From the NCBI GenBank assembly GCA_965660195.1, contig CBFHZM010000001.1, positions 1 through 64,000 of the forward strand: DNA of 64,000 nt. The letters are read 5' to 3'. Positions 1 through 7,653 of this stretch are shown here, piece by piece. Made by a program: the position numbers and the translations under genes. Under the pieces are notes generated by a model. It was not told where the DNA came from, did not search any database, and saw only the letters and a list, made by a program, of their open reading frames with translations. The stretch is from JAYODZ01 sp965660195 (GTDB lineage Bacteria > Pseudomonadota > Alphaproteobacteria > RS24). Numbering within the stretch: position 1 is the first letter of the stretch; each line of letters starts with the position of its first letter.

Positions 1-62
1 TAACAGATGTTATTGGCTTTCTTGCTTTCCTTGGTTTTGCCACGATTCTGCTGTTAGGATGA
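1..62 (+). CDS. C-terminal end of a membrane protein (partial)
   Basis: Only the last 19 complete codons and the TGA stop at 60-62 are inside the window. The residues visible are almost all hydrophobic (ending ...GFATILLLG), which fits a last transmembrane helix. The stop lies 4 bases before the ATG of the kelch gene, so the two are probably co-transcribed. Kelch proteins of the sialate-mutarotase type often sit beside sodium:solute symporters, so that is a plausible identity, but it is inference; the family cannot be read from 19 residues. Confidence 0.5.
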   Translation, partial: TDVIGFLAFLGFATILLLG

Positions 63-66
63 GCGC

Positions 67-957
67 ATGAAACTGGTCGCCCGCGTTTTTCTGTTAAGTT
101 TGCTGACAATCTTCCCTGTTTTGGCTGGAGAATGGCGTGTCGTGGCGCCGGTGCCAGCTATGCTGCCGAGCGCCTCGGCCGTCGTCATTAACGATCACGT
201 GTATGTTCTGAGTGGTACGGTCGGGCAGGGCCTGCGGCAATTTTTTGAAGTTTATGATCCACGCGATGATGGTTGGCGGCCGTTGACGCCATTACCGGCA
301 AATATTGATCGGTTTGGTGTTGGTACCCTGAATGGACGAATAATCGTTACCGGCGGCCGCGAGCGCCAGACGGGCGAAGCCGTCTCTGATGCCTGGCTCT
401 ATGTTCACGAGAGCGCATTATGGGTTGAAGTAACACCGCTACCGGAGGCTGTTTTTGGCCACAGTGTTGTAGAGTTCGGTGGCGCTCTTTATCTAATCGG
501 CGGCGAGGGTAAAAATAACTTTTGGCGCCTTGATCGGCAGTTGCAGCAATGGACTGCTTTACCGTCTTTGCCCGTGACAACCTATGGCGCTATGGCAACC
601 AGCGATAGCAACTATATCTATCTGGTGAACGGTGCAACTGCGTGGCGGTGGGCGCCAGAAGCCGGGTGGAAACAATTGCCAGACCTGCCTGAGGCGGTCG
701 CGAATGCCGGTGTTGCGGTGCTGTCGGATGGCCTGCATGTGGTCGGCGGTTATCGTGACGCAACAAAATCGGCCTCGGCAAAACATTATGTTTTTCAATC
801 TGGTAAATGGAAAACCTTACCTAATTTACCACAAGCCAGGCATTTAATGGGAACGGCGGTTTACGAGGATCGCTTATATGTTATTGGTGGTGCGAGCGCT
901 GGCGGCTTTTTCAGCTTTTTTACTGGCTCCGACAATCTCTATGTCTTTCAAAACTAG
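67..957 (+). CDS. Exported kelch-repeat (six-blade beta-propeller) protein
   Basis: This 296-residue protein starts with a signal peptide: Lys2 and Arg6, a hydrophobic core, and a likely cleavage after Ala20 (PVLA/GEW). The rest consists of about six kelch blades. Each has a hydrophobic strand ending in a Gly-Gly or similar turn (VYVLSG, IIVTGG, LYLIGG, IYLVNG, LHVVGG, LYVIGG) and a downstream Trp in a PLP or LP context. Six blades and periplasmic export resemble the NanM/YjhT sugar mutarotase group and galactose-oxidase-like propellers. No catalytic residue set can be assigned, so the substrate is unknown. A GGATGAG ribosome site precedes the ATG, and the stop of an upstream membrane protein is 4 bases away, suggesting a transporter plus periplasmic-partner pair. 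I am sure of the fold and export, not of the function. Confidence 0.8.
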   Translation: MKLVARVFLLSLLTIFPVLAGEWRVVAPVPAMLPSASAVVINDHVYVLSGTVGQGLRQFFEVYDPRDDGWRPLTPLPANIDRFGVGTLNGRIIVTGGRERQTGEAVSDAWLYVHESALWVEVTPLPEAVFGHSVVEFGGALYLIGGEGKNNFWRLDRQLQQWTALPSLPVTTYGAMATSDSNYIYLVNGATAWRWAPEAGWKQLPDLPEAVANAGVAVLSDGLHVVGGYRDATKSASAKHYVFQSGKWKTLPNLPQARHLMGTAVYEDRLYVIGGASAGGFFSFFTGSDNLYVFQN

Positions 958-1058
958 GGCTTTGATTGGCCTCTCTCGCGTCTGACCTATCCACAAAACC
1001 TTATTTTTAAGGCTCAGCAATTTTTGGCTTTATTGGGGAATTGCGCCATATTAAGGCT

Positions 1059-1478
1059 ATGAGTCTACATCTGCTAAAATTATGCGTTGGCGCCAAGACG
1101 ATCACCGATCTTGAGGCATGGCAGGCCTATTTGTGGGAGCGCCATCGACGCGTCTTTCACACCACGCGCATGGTTCCGAAGCGCGTTCATGAGTTGCTCG
1201 ATGGCGGCTCGCTCTATTGGGTGATTGCGGGGCAAATATCAGTCCGTCAGGCGCTTCTTGATATTGAGCCCTTTACCGATGGTGAGGGCATTCGGCGTTG
1301 TCATTTGGTTTTAGAGAATAAGTTAACGCCGACGCGGCTTATGCCACAGCGAGCGTTTCAAGGTTGGCGCTACTTACAGGTCGAAAAAGCTCCCAGGGAT
1401 CTGCCATCGCGCGGCCAGGGACACGATCGCATGCCCGAGGAGATGCATCGCGAGCTCTCGGAGCTTGGCCTTATTTAG
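1059..1478 (+). CDS. DUF1489 family protein
   Basis: The 139-residue product matches the alphaproteobacterial DUF1489 family as I know it: an N-terminal LHLLKLCVGA block, a central LDGGSLYWVIAGQISVRQ segment, an IRRCHLVLE strand and a PQRAFQGWRYL block near the end. No function is established for the family. The ATG at 1059 is preferred over an in-frame TTG at 1041, because the family usually begins just before the LHL(I/L)KLCVG motif. It has its own intergenic space (958-1058) and converges on panC, with the two stop ends overlapping by 8 bp (1471-1478). Confidence 0.85.
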   Translation: MSLHLLKLCVGAKTITDLEAWQAYLWERHRRVFHTTRMVPKRVHELLDGGSLYWVIAGQISVRQALLDIEPFTDGEGIRRCHLVLENKLTPTRLMPQRAFQGWRYLQVEKAPRDLPSRGQGHDRMPEEMHRELSELGLI

Positions 1479-2313
1479 CTGCCATATTATCGAGCAGGCG
1501 AATCTCACCAATGCGGGCGACGATCAGCGCGCGTCGCGACTGTGTGGTCGCGTTCGGTAAAGCAAGGGTTTCAGCATCACGGATGGTGGCATAGTCAACC
1601 GCGGTAAACCCAGCGGTTCGCAAGGCCGCCGCAGCTTCTGCTTCAGCTTGCGCCGGCGGTAATTCACTCATCGCCAATTGTTTTAAAATTCCATTCAGTC
1701 GGCCCGCAATAATGCGATTTTCGGGCGTCAAATAAGCATTGCGCGAGGACATGGCAAGGCCATCCGGCTCGCGCATAATGGCGCCGGCGACAATGGTAAT
1801 CGGGATGTCGAGATCGCGGACCATTTTTTTTATGACCAGTAATTGCTGATAATCTTTTTCTCCGAAAATGGCTACATCTGCTTGAGATTGTTGAAATAAT
1901 TTTTGCACGACTATAGCTACACCATCAAAAAAATGCGGTCGCGCGTCACTCTCAAGTCCTTCGCTCGGACCGCCAATATGGAGCGTGCTGGCGAACCCCT
2001 CGGGATAGATTTCCGACGCCGCTGGAATATAAGCGAGGTCTGCGGCGACATCGTATAACTTGGCGCAATCTTCGACCTCGGTACGTGGATAGGTATCTAA
2101 ATCCTCATGCGCAGCGAACTGCGTCGGATTGACAAAAATACTGACAATAATTTTATCGGCATGTGATTTGAGCGCTTTAACCAGTGATAAATGCCCATCG
2201 TGTAGAGCGCCCATAGTTGGCACGAGGCCAACCCGATAGCCTTGCGCTTTCCAACTTTTCACTTGCGTGCGGAGATCGCTGACGGTGCGAATAATCGGTA
2301 TAGCCTGCCGCAT
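1471..2313 (-). CDS. panC: Pantothenate synthetase (pantoate--beta-alanine ligase)
   Basis: PanC condenses pantoate and beta-alanine with ATP, the last step of vitamin B5 synthesis in the cytosol. The 280-residue length is normal for the family. The nucleotidyltransferase HIGH-type signature appears as PTMGALHDGH (residues 32-41), followed by SIFVNPTQF, and the KMSKS-like loop is MSSRN near residues 188-192. The start codon overlaps the stop of the upstream aldehyde dehydrogenase gene by one base (TGATG), so translation is probably coupled. panB is not adjacent. That panC follows an aldehyde dehydrogenase and an SDR gene hints at a link to supply of a precursor such as beta-alanine, but this is inference only. 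Confidence 0.96.
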   Translation of the reverse strand: MRQAIPIIRTVSDLRTQVKSWKAQGYRVGLVPTMGALHDGHLSLVKALKSHADKIIVSIFVNPTQFAAHEDLDTYPRTEVEDCAKLYDVAADLAYIPAASEIYPEGFASTLHIGGPSEGLESDARPHFFDGVAIVVQKLFQQSQADVAIFGEKDYQQLLVIKKMVRDLDIPITIVAGAIMREPDGLAMSSRNAYLTPENRIIAGRLNGILKQLAMSELPPAQAEAEAAAALRTAGFTAVDYATIRDAETLALPNATTQSRRALIVARIGEIRLLDNMAAK

Positions 2314-3710
2314 CAGCTGGTCTCGGTTTTAAGATGGAAGCTCATGGGGCGCGTGAGATGGTCATATCCCAAGCTCGATAGCGTTGTCCCGCGGCCAGTA
2401 TCACCCCAGCCGGTCCAAGCCAGCGCCGGGTCAACATAGTCGCAACGATTCATGAAAAGAGTGCCAACGCGTAGCTGATTGCCGATGGCTTCGGCCACAT
2501 CGGGATCTCGCGTCCACACCGAAGCGGTCAGACCATAGACGCTGTCATTCATCAAACTCACGGCTTCGGCATCGCTCTCAACCGGCATAATACCGACCAC
2601 GGGGCCAAAGGTCTCTTCCCGCATGATACGCATATCATGCGTCACATTGATCAGAATTTGGGGCGCTAGATAAGTACCCGCAGGGTGCAGGCTATAAGGA
2701 AAGGCCTCCTCGTCGATCAGAGGACTGGCGCCCTGTTGCACGGCTTCGGCGATCGTGCGGCGGATGGTGCTGGCCGCAGCGGCATTGATCACGGGGCCTA
2801 AAGTTGTCTCGGGGTCAAGTGGATCACCAAGTTGGTAGCCACGGGTTAGCTCAACGGCTCGTGCCACAAAGGCATCGAATTGCGCTCGTGCCACATAAAT
2901 CCGCTCAATCCCGCAACATGACTGACCGCTGTTGAAGAAACTGCCATCGACGAGCTGTTCAGCCGCGTAATCAATGTCAGCATCGGCGCGTACATAGGCG
3001 GCATCTTTGCCACCGAGTTCGAGGCCCATAGAGATAAACCGTGTTCGCGCCGCATTTTGGACTTCGTGACCGCCTGCTACCGAGCCTGTGAAGTTGACGT
3101 GGTCGATCGCCGCATCTGCAATAATGCGGGCAGCTTGCGCATGCGTTAAAACAAGGTGCGTTAAAACGCCCTCGGGGAGATTGGCGGCCCGGGCGGCGTT
3201 CGCCAACGCTTCGCCGACAAGCAGGCTCTGACGAGCATGTTTTAGAATGACGCAATTGCCAGCCATTAAAGCTGGGATGAGGGCATTGACCGCTGTCAGA
3301 TAGGGGTAATTCCATGCCGCAACCAGAAAGACGATGCCAAGCGGCTTTTTTCGGATAAAGCGTTTCACGCCAACACCATCGCCCGGGCGGATATCGCTCA
3401 GCGCCTGGGCCGCAATATCAATCATATAATGGGCGCGTTCGGCAAAGCCGCCTTTGATTTCATTCGGAGTGTAGCGACAAGGGCGACCGATTTGCCAGCT
3501 CATTTCGCCGCCCAATTTTTCGGCGTTATCGACGAGGGTTTGCACGAGGCCGCGGCATAGTTTGGCGCGGGTTTCGATGGGCGTTACGGCCCATTTTTCT
3601 TGCGCCAAACGCGCCTTCTCCAGAGCCGCGGCGATGGCCGCATCGGAAGTTTGCGCAAGGCTCGCATAAAGCTCGCCATTGACCGGGCTGATAATATCAA
3701 GTGATGACAT
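2313..3710 (-). CDS. NAD(P)-dependent aldehyde dehydrogenase
   Basis: The 465-residue protein is a complete aldehyde dehydrogenase superfamily member, oxidising an aldehyde to a carboxylic acid. The oxyanion-hole Asn is in AWNYP (about residue 134), the general base Glu231 in LELGGK, and the nucleophile Cys265 in SGQSC, which is followed by a second Cys. The C-terminal EETFGPVV motif is also present. The substrate cannot be deduced. The gene sits 18 bp after the SDR gene and is fused to panC by a TGATG overlap, so the three form one transcriptional unit. If the unit is functional as a pathway, oxidation of 3-aminopropanal or malonate-semialdehyde-type compounds toward beta-alanine is one possibility, unproven. 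Confidence 0.9.
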   Translation of the reverse strand: MSSLDIISPVNGELYASLAQTSDAAIAAALEKARLAQEKWAVTPIETRAKLCRGLVQTLVDNAEKLGGEMSWQIGRPCRYTPNEIKGGFAERAHYMIDIAAQALSDIRPGDGVGVKRFIRKKPLGIVFLVAAWNYPYLTAVNALIPALMAGNCVILKHARQSLLVGEALANAARAANLPEGVLTHLVLTHAQAARIIADAAIDHVNFTGSVAGGHEVQNAARTRFISMGLELGGKDAAYVRADADIDYAAEQLVDGSFFNSGQSCCGIERIYVARAQFDAFVARAVELTRGYQLGDPLDPETTLGPVINAAAASTIRRTIAEAVQQGASPLIDEEAFPYSLHPAGTYLAPQILINVTHDMRIMREETFGPVVGIMPVESDAEAVSLMNDSVYGLTASVWTRDPDVAEAIGNQLRVGTLFMNRCDYVDPALAWTGWGDTGRGTTLSSLGYDHLTRPMSFHLKTETS

Positions 3711-3728
3711 AGAACTTGGCTTTCATGT

Positions 3729-4517
3729 TTACGAAGGCTTCTCATCCGAGGCGATGTAAGCGGCTGAAATACCTCCATCAGCGCGGTAGGTAGCACCGGT
3801 CACGTAGCCCGCTTGTCGGCTGAGCAAAAATATTACAAGGGCGGCTATTTCATCGGCCTGCCCGAGGCGACCCATTGGAATATAGCGCTGCCGTTTGGCC
3901 CAGTTTTCGTCGGAGCTGAAATAATGTTCCGTTCGTGCCGTTCGCACAGGCCCCGGCGCAACACAATTAGCGCGGATATTATCGCGGGCATAGCGGATGG
4001 CGATTTCCCGCGTCATAGCCTCTAGTGCTCCTTTGCTGGTCGTATAGGCAATTTGGGGAATCGCAGAAGCGGCATGTGCGACAACTGATGACATTGTGAC
4101 GATCGCACCACCATTGGTCTGCAAATGCGGCAGGCAAAACTTGCACATTAGAAAGGCGCCCGTCACGTTGACGTTTAGGGTGGCGTTCCAGCTCTCCAGC
4201 GAGGTTGCAATGGGGTCGCTGTCATCTTGGCATAAAATCGCGGCATTATTGACGAGACCAGTGATGCCGCCCATATCGGCGCTGGCCTGTTGCACGGCGG
4301 CTTCGAGGGCCTCGGTATTGGTCAAATCTGCGGTATAAGTTGAAACACGCTCATGCGCTGCAAAATCAGCCCGAGCGGCGGCAGCTAGATCGTCGGTTTT
4401 TTCAAACAAAGCTAGCGCGGCGCCTGCCGCGAGTGCATGCTTGGCGATGGCTTGTCCCAGTCCACCCGCTGCCCCCGTGATGATGATTTTTTCGTCCTTT
4501 AACATGGCTCCGAACAT
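3729..4517 (-). CDS. Short-chain dehydrogenase/reductase (SDR family)
   Basis: This is a classical SDR of 262 residues. The cofactor motif TGAAGGLG is at residues 14-21, the structural NNAA at 90-93, the catalytic Ser in MSSVV (143/144) and the YTTSK catalytic pair Tyr158/Lys162. The C-terminal GATYRADGG is typical of FabG-like enzymes. The substrate is unknown. The listed start has no clear ribosome site; an in-frame ATG four codons later (4505) is an equally good start and fits the usual SDR N-terminus better. It is first in a minus-strand unit SDR-ALDH-panC and diverges from mipZ across an 88-bp gap holding two inverted repeats. Confidence 0.88.
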   Translation of the reverse strand: MFGAMLKDEKIIITGAAGGLGQAIAKHALAAGAALALFEKTDDLAAAARADFAAHERVSTYTADLTNTEALEAAVQQASADMGGITGLVNNAAILCQDDSDPIATSLESWNATLNVNVTGAFLMCKFCLPHLQTNGGAIVTMSSVVAHAASAIPQIAYTTSKGALEAMTREIAIRYARDNIRANCVAPGPVRTARTEHYFSSDENWAKRQRYIPMGRLGQADEIAALVIFLLSRQAGYVTGATYRADGGISAAYIASDEKPS

Positions 4518-4526
4518 AGCGTGAAA

Positions 4527-4577
4527 GTTAAATTTTAACAGTCAAAATATATACGAAGCAGTCTATACTGCGCTTCG
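4527..4577. promoter_or_regulatory. Divergent SDR/mipZ promoter region with two inverted repeats
   Basis: Two dyads lie between the divergent genes. The first is GTTAAA-T-TTTAAC at 4527-4539. The second is imperfect, CGAAG-CAGT against ACTG-(CG)-CTTCG at 4554-4577, and its centre contains TATACT (4564-4569), a good -10 for mipZ. No convincing -35 is seen for mipZ at the matching distance. They could be operators or fortuitous AT-rich symmetry. Confidence 0.35.
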
Positions 4578-4605
4578 GGCATAGTCGGAACGAGGTATCG
4601 AGCGG

Positions 4606-5418
4606 ATGTCGGAGCAAGGAAATACACCCCATATTGTGGTTGTTGGCAATGAAAAGGGCGGTGCGGGTAAAACCACCACCGCGATGCATATTATTGTCTC
4701 GCTTTTGCAAGCGGGCTTTCGTGTTGGCTCATTAGACCTCGATGTGCGGCAACAGTCGCTGACGCGCTATATACAAAATCGTGCAGTGTGGACGACGCGA
4801 CGGGACATGCCGCAGTCGCATCATATTGCTTTGGAGCGCACCAGCCCTACAGGGAGCGATGTTGTGCAGGATCAGCGTAATTTTGCCACGGCGCTGGCTG
4901 AGTTGAAGCAAGCATCGGATTTTATTGTTGTCGACAGTCCGGGAGCGGACACATTTCTCTCGCGACTTGGTCATGCCATCGCTGACACATTGATCTCGCC
5001 GATCAATGACAGTTTTCTTGATTTTGACCTTTTAGCGCAAGTAGATCCCGAAACCCTGGAGGTGACGCGCGCCAGTATTTACTCCGAAATGGTTTGGGAG
5101 TGTCGCAAAGCGCGCGCGACGGCTGATGGTGGTTCGATTGATTGGATCGTTATGCGCAATCGTACGAGCCATGTGTTTACCCGTAACCGCGATCGCGTCA
5201 ACCAAGCACTGGAAGCTTTGTCGAAGCGCGTTGGCTTTCGGGTGGTCGATGGATTGGGGGAGCGTGTTGTTTTTCGCGAGATGTTTCCTGCAGGTTTAAC
5301 CTTATTGGATCTCACAGATGCTGAAGCGAGCGAAACACTCTCTATGTCGCATGTTGCAGCGAGGGCAGAAATTCGGCACATGATGAAAGGGCTGCGATTG
5401 CCTGGGGTTGAGCTGTGA
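4606..5418 (+). CDS. mipZ: MipZ, ParA-type division-plane positioning ATPase
   Basis: MipZ is the alphaproteobacterial ParA-family ATPase that forms a gradient from the ParB-bound origin and inhibits FtsZ near the poles. The 270-residue protein has the deviant Walker A KGGAGKTT (residues 17-24), the SLDLDVRQQSLTRY segment and VDSPGAD (Walker B/switch region). Its length is close to the Caulobacter protein. ParA homologues that act with ParB usually lie next to parB; none is present here, which supports MipZ rather than ParA. Its stop overlaps the start of the J-domain gene (TGATG), so the two are coupled. A TATACT -10-like box lies about 40 bp upstream. Confidence 0.93.
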   Translation: MSEQGNTPHIVVVGNEKGGAGKTTTAMHIIVSLLQAGFRVGSLDLDVRQQSLTRYIQNRAVWTTRRDMPQSHHIALERTSPTGSDVVQDQRNFATALAELKQASDFIVVDSPGADTFLSRLGHAIADTLISPINDSFLDFDLLAQVDPETLEVTRASIYSEMVWECRKARATADGGSIDWIVMRNRTSHVFTRNRDRVNQALEALSKRVGFRVVDGLGERVVFREMFPAGLTLLDLTDAEASETLSMSHVAARAEIRHMMKGLRLPGVEL

Positions 5419-5861
5419 TGTCACCACTTCTGATCGGCCTTTTTGTTGCGATTATCTTGGCGCTGGCTGTGCTCGCTTTTCCGCGATTGCCTGTCACGCT
5501 TGTCAGGCGCAGCATGATGACAATCATCTGGATTGTCATTGGGGCGGTAGCGTTGTTTTTGCTGGTCCGCGGCCTATTTTTTCCTGCCTTCATTGTTGTC
5601 GTCGGCGGGCTTGTTTTCCTGCGCTATATGTTTGCACCGTCGGCTAGGTCTGAAAATGGACGCCCTCAAAAGGCTGGTGATCTCTCGAAAGCAGAAGCTT
5701 GTGAGGTTTTGGGGTTAGCGGAAAACCCCAGCCGTGATCAGGTTGAAGCAGCGTATAAAAAGCTGATACAAAAAGTGCATCCCGACCATGGCGGTTCGGA
5801 TTGGCTTGCGGCGCGCCTTACAGCCGCTCGCGATCGGTTATTGTCAGACCTAAAAGACTAA
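5418..5861 (+). CDS. Membrane-anchored J-domain protein
   Basis: The 147-residue protein has two to three hydrophobic helices (about 4-21, 34-51 and 54-70), a short polar linker, and a C-terminal truncated J domain with the essential HPD motif at 121-123 in KVHPDHGG. The J domain should stimulate an Hsp70 (DnaK) from the membrane surface. This arrangement resembles the TIM14-like J proteins found in alphaproteobacteria. The ATG at 5418 shares a base with the mipZ stop and is chosen over an in-frame GTG one codon earlier. The client is unknown. Co-translation with mipZ suggests a constant pair, but no functional link is visible in the sequence. Confidence 0.87.
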   Translation: MSPLLIGLFVAIILALAVLAFPRLPVTLVRRSMMTIIWIVIGAVALFLLVRGLFFPAFIVVVGGLVFLRYMFAPSARSENGRPQKAGDLSKAEACEVLGLAENPSRDQVEAAYKKLIQKVHPDHGGSDWLAARLTAARDRLLSDLKD

Positions 5862-5883
5862 AAAAGGTTTCGCGTCGCACCGA

Positions 5884-7077
5884 TCAAGGGGCAAGAGCGA
5901 GGCAGTTTTGATTGCCAACGCGCGCGCACAACGACCGCGCCGACGTTTCATCTAACCCCGCCAAGCGCGAGCGAAACAGTGTGTTGCCATTGCAGGTGAC
6001 GCGCGGAATGACGGCCTGAGCCGTTTGCGTGAGGGGTGCAAAATCACGCTGCACAGCATCGGCGCGACGTTTGGCGGCCGCGAAGTTGGTATAGGCCCCC
6101 AGTTGCACCATCCACGCGCCACTGGCATTGGCGCTAAGCGGGTTGCATTGATTGGCCGAGGCGGTTGTTGTGTTAAGGCCTTGGGGCGCAGCTTTTGGTG
6201 CCGGAGGCAAGGCATTGACGCCAGCTAAATGATAGTCGGGTCGCGGCGGCGGTGCGGCCACGCGGCGAGTGGTTTGGCGCGAGGCACGCGCAATATTGGT
6301 CTCTGTTAGGGCCATAGCAGTCCGGTCGCGCTCGCGCGAGCTGCGGCCGCCAACAACAACGGTGATCAACTGTCGGCCGCCGCGTTCGGTGACGGCGATG
6401 ACGTTAAAGCCCGAAGCGCGGATATAACCAGTTTTCATGCCGACCGCACCGTTAAGTTTTTTTAGCAGATGGTTGTGCGAAGCGATGACATGGCCCCGAT
6501 ATTTCATGCTCCTCAGCGACCAAATGTAGCTATAGTCCGGAAAATCATTCAACACGGCCCGCGCTAGGCGGCTAAGATCGCGTACAGTTGTTATTTGGCC
6601 CCAGTTGTAAAGACCAGATGCGTTTTTAAAGGTCGTGTCGTGCATGCCGAGCGTGCGGGCTTTCAAGGTCATTTTTTTAGCAAAAGCATCCTCCGAACCG
6701 GCAATATGCTCGGCAACCACCGTAGCAACATCATTGGCGCTGCGAACGATAAGGGCTTCGAGAGCGAGCTTGACGCTAATTTTCTCTCCTGCCTTCAGAT
6801 ATAGCTTACTCGCGGGACGCGCTGCCGCTGTCGCTGAGACGCTCATCTTGCTATCCATCGTCAAGCGGCCGGCCGTAATTTCCTCAAGCAGCAAATAAAT
6901 GGTCATGACCTTGGTCAAGGAGGCAGGGTAGATCTGGCTATCGGCGCGGGCGCGCGACAAAATAGCCCCTGTGTGGCCATCAATTACGATAGAGGCCCGC
7001 GCGGCCGCTTCTGCCGTCGCCGGTAAAGCGCTAAAAATCGCGAGCAAAGCCAGAGCTAAGTAAAGTTTTTTGAGCAT
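5884..7077 (-). CDS. D-alanyl-D-alanine carboxypeptidase with SPOR domain
   Basis: This is a low-molecular-mass penicillin-binding protein (DacA/PBP5-6 type), which trims the terminal D-Ala of peptidoglycan stem peptides in the periplasm. The 397-residue protein has a signal peptide (MLKKLYLALALLAIFSALPA, cleavage near residue 22-25). The three catalytic motifs are SLTK (53-56), SAN (113-115) and KTG (215-217). After a Pro/Ala-rich linker (about 270-320) there is a C-terminal SPOR domain beginning MVQLGAY, expected to bind denuded glycan at the division septum. The usual membrane-anchoring amphipathic helix of PBP5 is not evident; the SPOR domain replaces it. It converges on the J-domain gene. 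Confidence 0.94.
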   Translation of the reverse strand: MLKKLYLALALLAIFSALPATAEAAARASIVIDGHTGAILSRARADSQIYPASLTKVMTIYLLLEEITAGRLTMDSKMSVSATAAARPASKLYLKAGEKISVKLALEALIVRSANDVATVVAEHIAGSEDAFAKKMTLKARTLGMHDTTFKNASGLYNWGQITTVRDLSRLARAVLNDFPDYSYIWSLRSMKYRGHVIASHNHLLKKLNGAVGMKTGYIRASGFNVIAVTERGGRQLITVVVGGRSSRERDRTAMALTETNIARASRQTTRRVAAPPPRPDYHLAGVNALPPAPKAAPQGLNTTTASANQCNPLSANASGAWMVQLGAYTNFAAAKRRADAVQRDFAPLTQTAQAVIPRVTCNGNTLFRSRLAGLDETSARSLCARVGNQNCLALAP

Positions 7078-7240
7078 TATGCCGTTAACCTCTCGCCCTC
7101 AAGATAGCAAAATATAGGCCAATCGAAAGCCTTGAGATTATTAAAAATACGCTTATTTAAGGGGAACAGAAGCAGACAAACTCGCCTGTCTCTTGCTAAA
7201 GCCTGAAAATTGCCTTTCCATGGGATGTTCGGAACGAAAA

Positions 7241-7606
7241 ATGACTTTGAAAGAAAGAAAATTGCTTCAAGAGACGCTTGCCTCGGATAAAAAAGACGCA
7301 AATGGCAATGACGGCATGACGGGTGTCATCACGCAAACGCGCACCCGCACCCAAAAACCGGCCATGTATAAGGTCATTCTCTTAAATGATGATTTCACCC
7401 CGATGGAGTTTGTCGTCTATGTGCTGCAACGGTTTTTTCAAAAGTCAATCGAAGAAGCGACAACAATAATGTTGCATGTTCATCAAAATGGTGTCGGAAT
7501 ATGCGGAGTGTTTACCTATGAGGTCGCTGAGACAAAGGTGACGCAAGTAATGGATCTGGCGCGTCAACAAGGCCATCCCTTGCAGTGCACTATGGAGAAG
7601 GATTGA
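7241..7606 (+). CDS. clpS: ClpS, N-end-rule adaptor of ClpAP
   Basis: ClpS recognises destabilising N-terminal residues and delivers substrates to ClpA. The conserved LLNDDFTPMEFVVYVLQRFF block, MLHVHQNGVGICGVFTYEVAETK and the C-terminal HPLQCTMEKD are all present. The ATG at 7241 gives 121 residues and has a GGAA-containing ribosome site about 7 bases upstream. Two in-frame starts further up (TTG at 7193, ATG at 7220) lack one and would add non-conserved residues. It lies 47 bp before clpA, the standard clpS-clpA operon. Confidence 0.95.
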   Translation: MTLKERKLLQETLASDKKDANGNDGMTGVITQTRTRTQKPAMYKVILLNDDFTPMEFVVYVLQRFFQKSIEEATTIMLHVHQNGVGICGVFTYEVAETKVTQVMDLARQQGHPLQCTMEKD

Positions 7607-7653
7607 CCCATGGATAAAGCAAACAGCGTTTAGAGGAAGCGAGAACCGAGTCT

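Noticed and set aside
5415..5417. GTG start of the J-domain gene one codon before the ATG
   Set aside because: The ATG at 5418 gives the usual TGATG coupling with mipZ.
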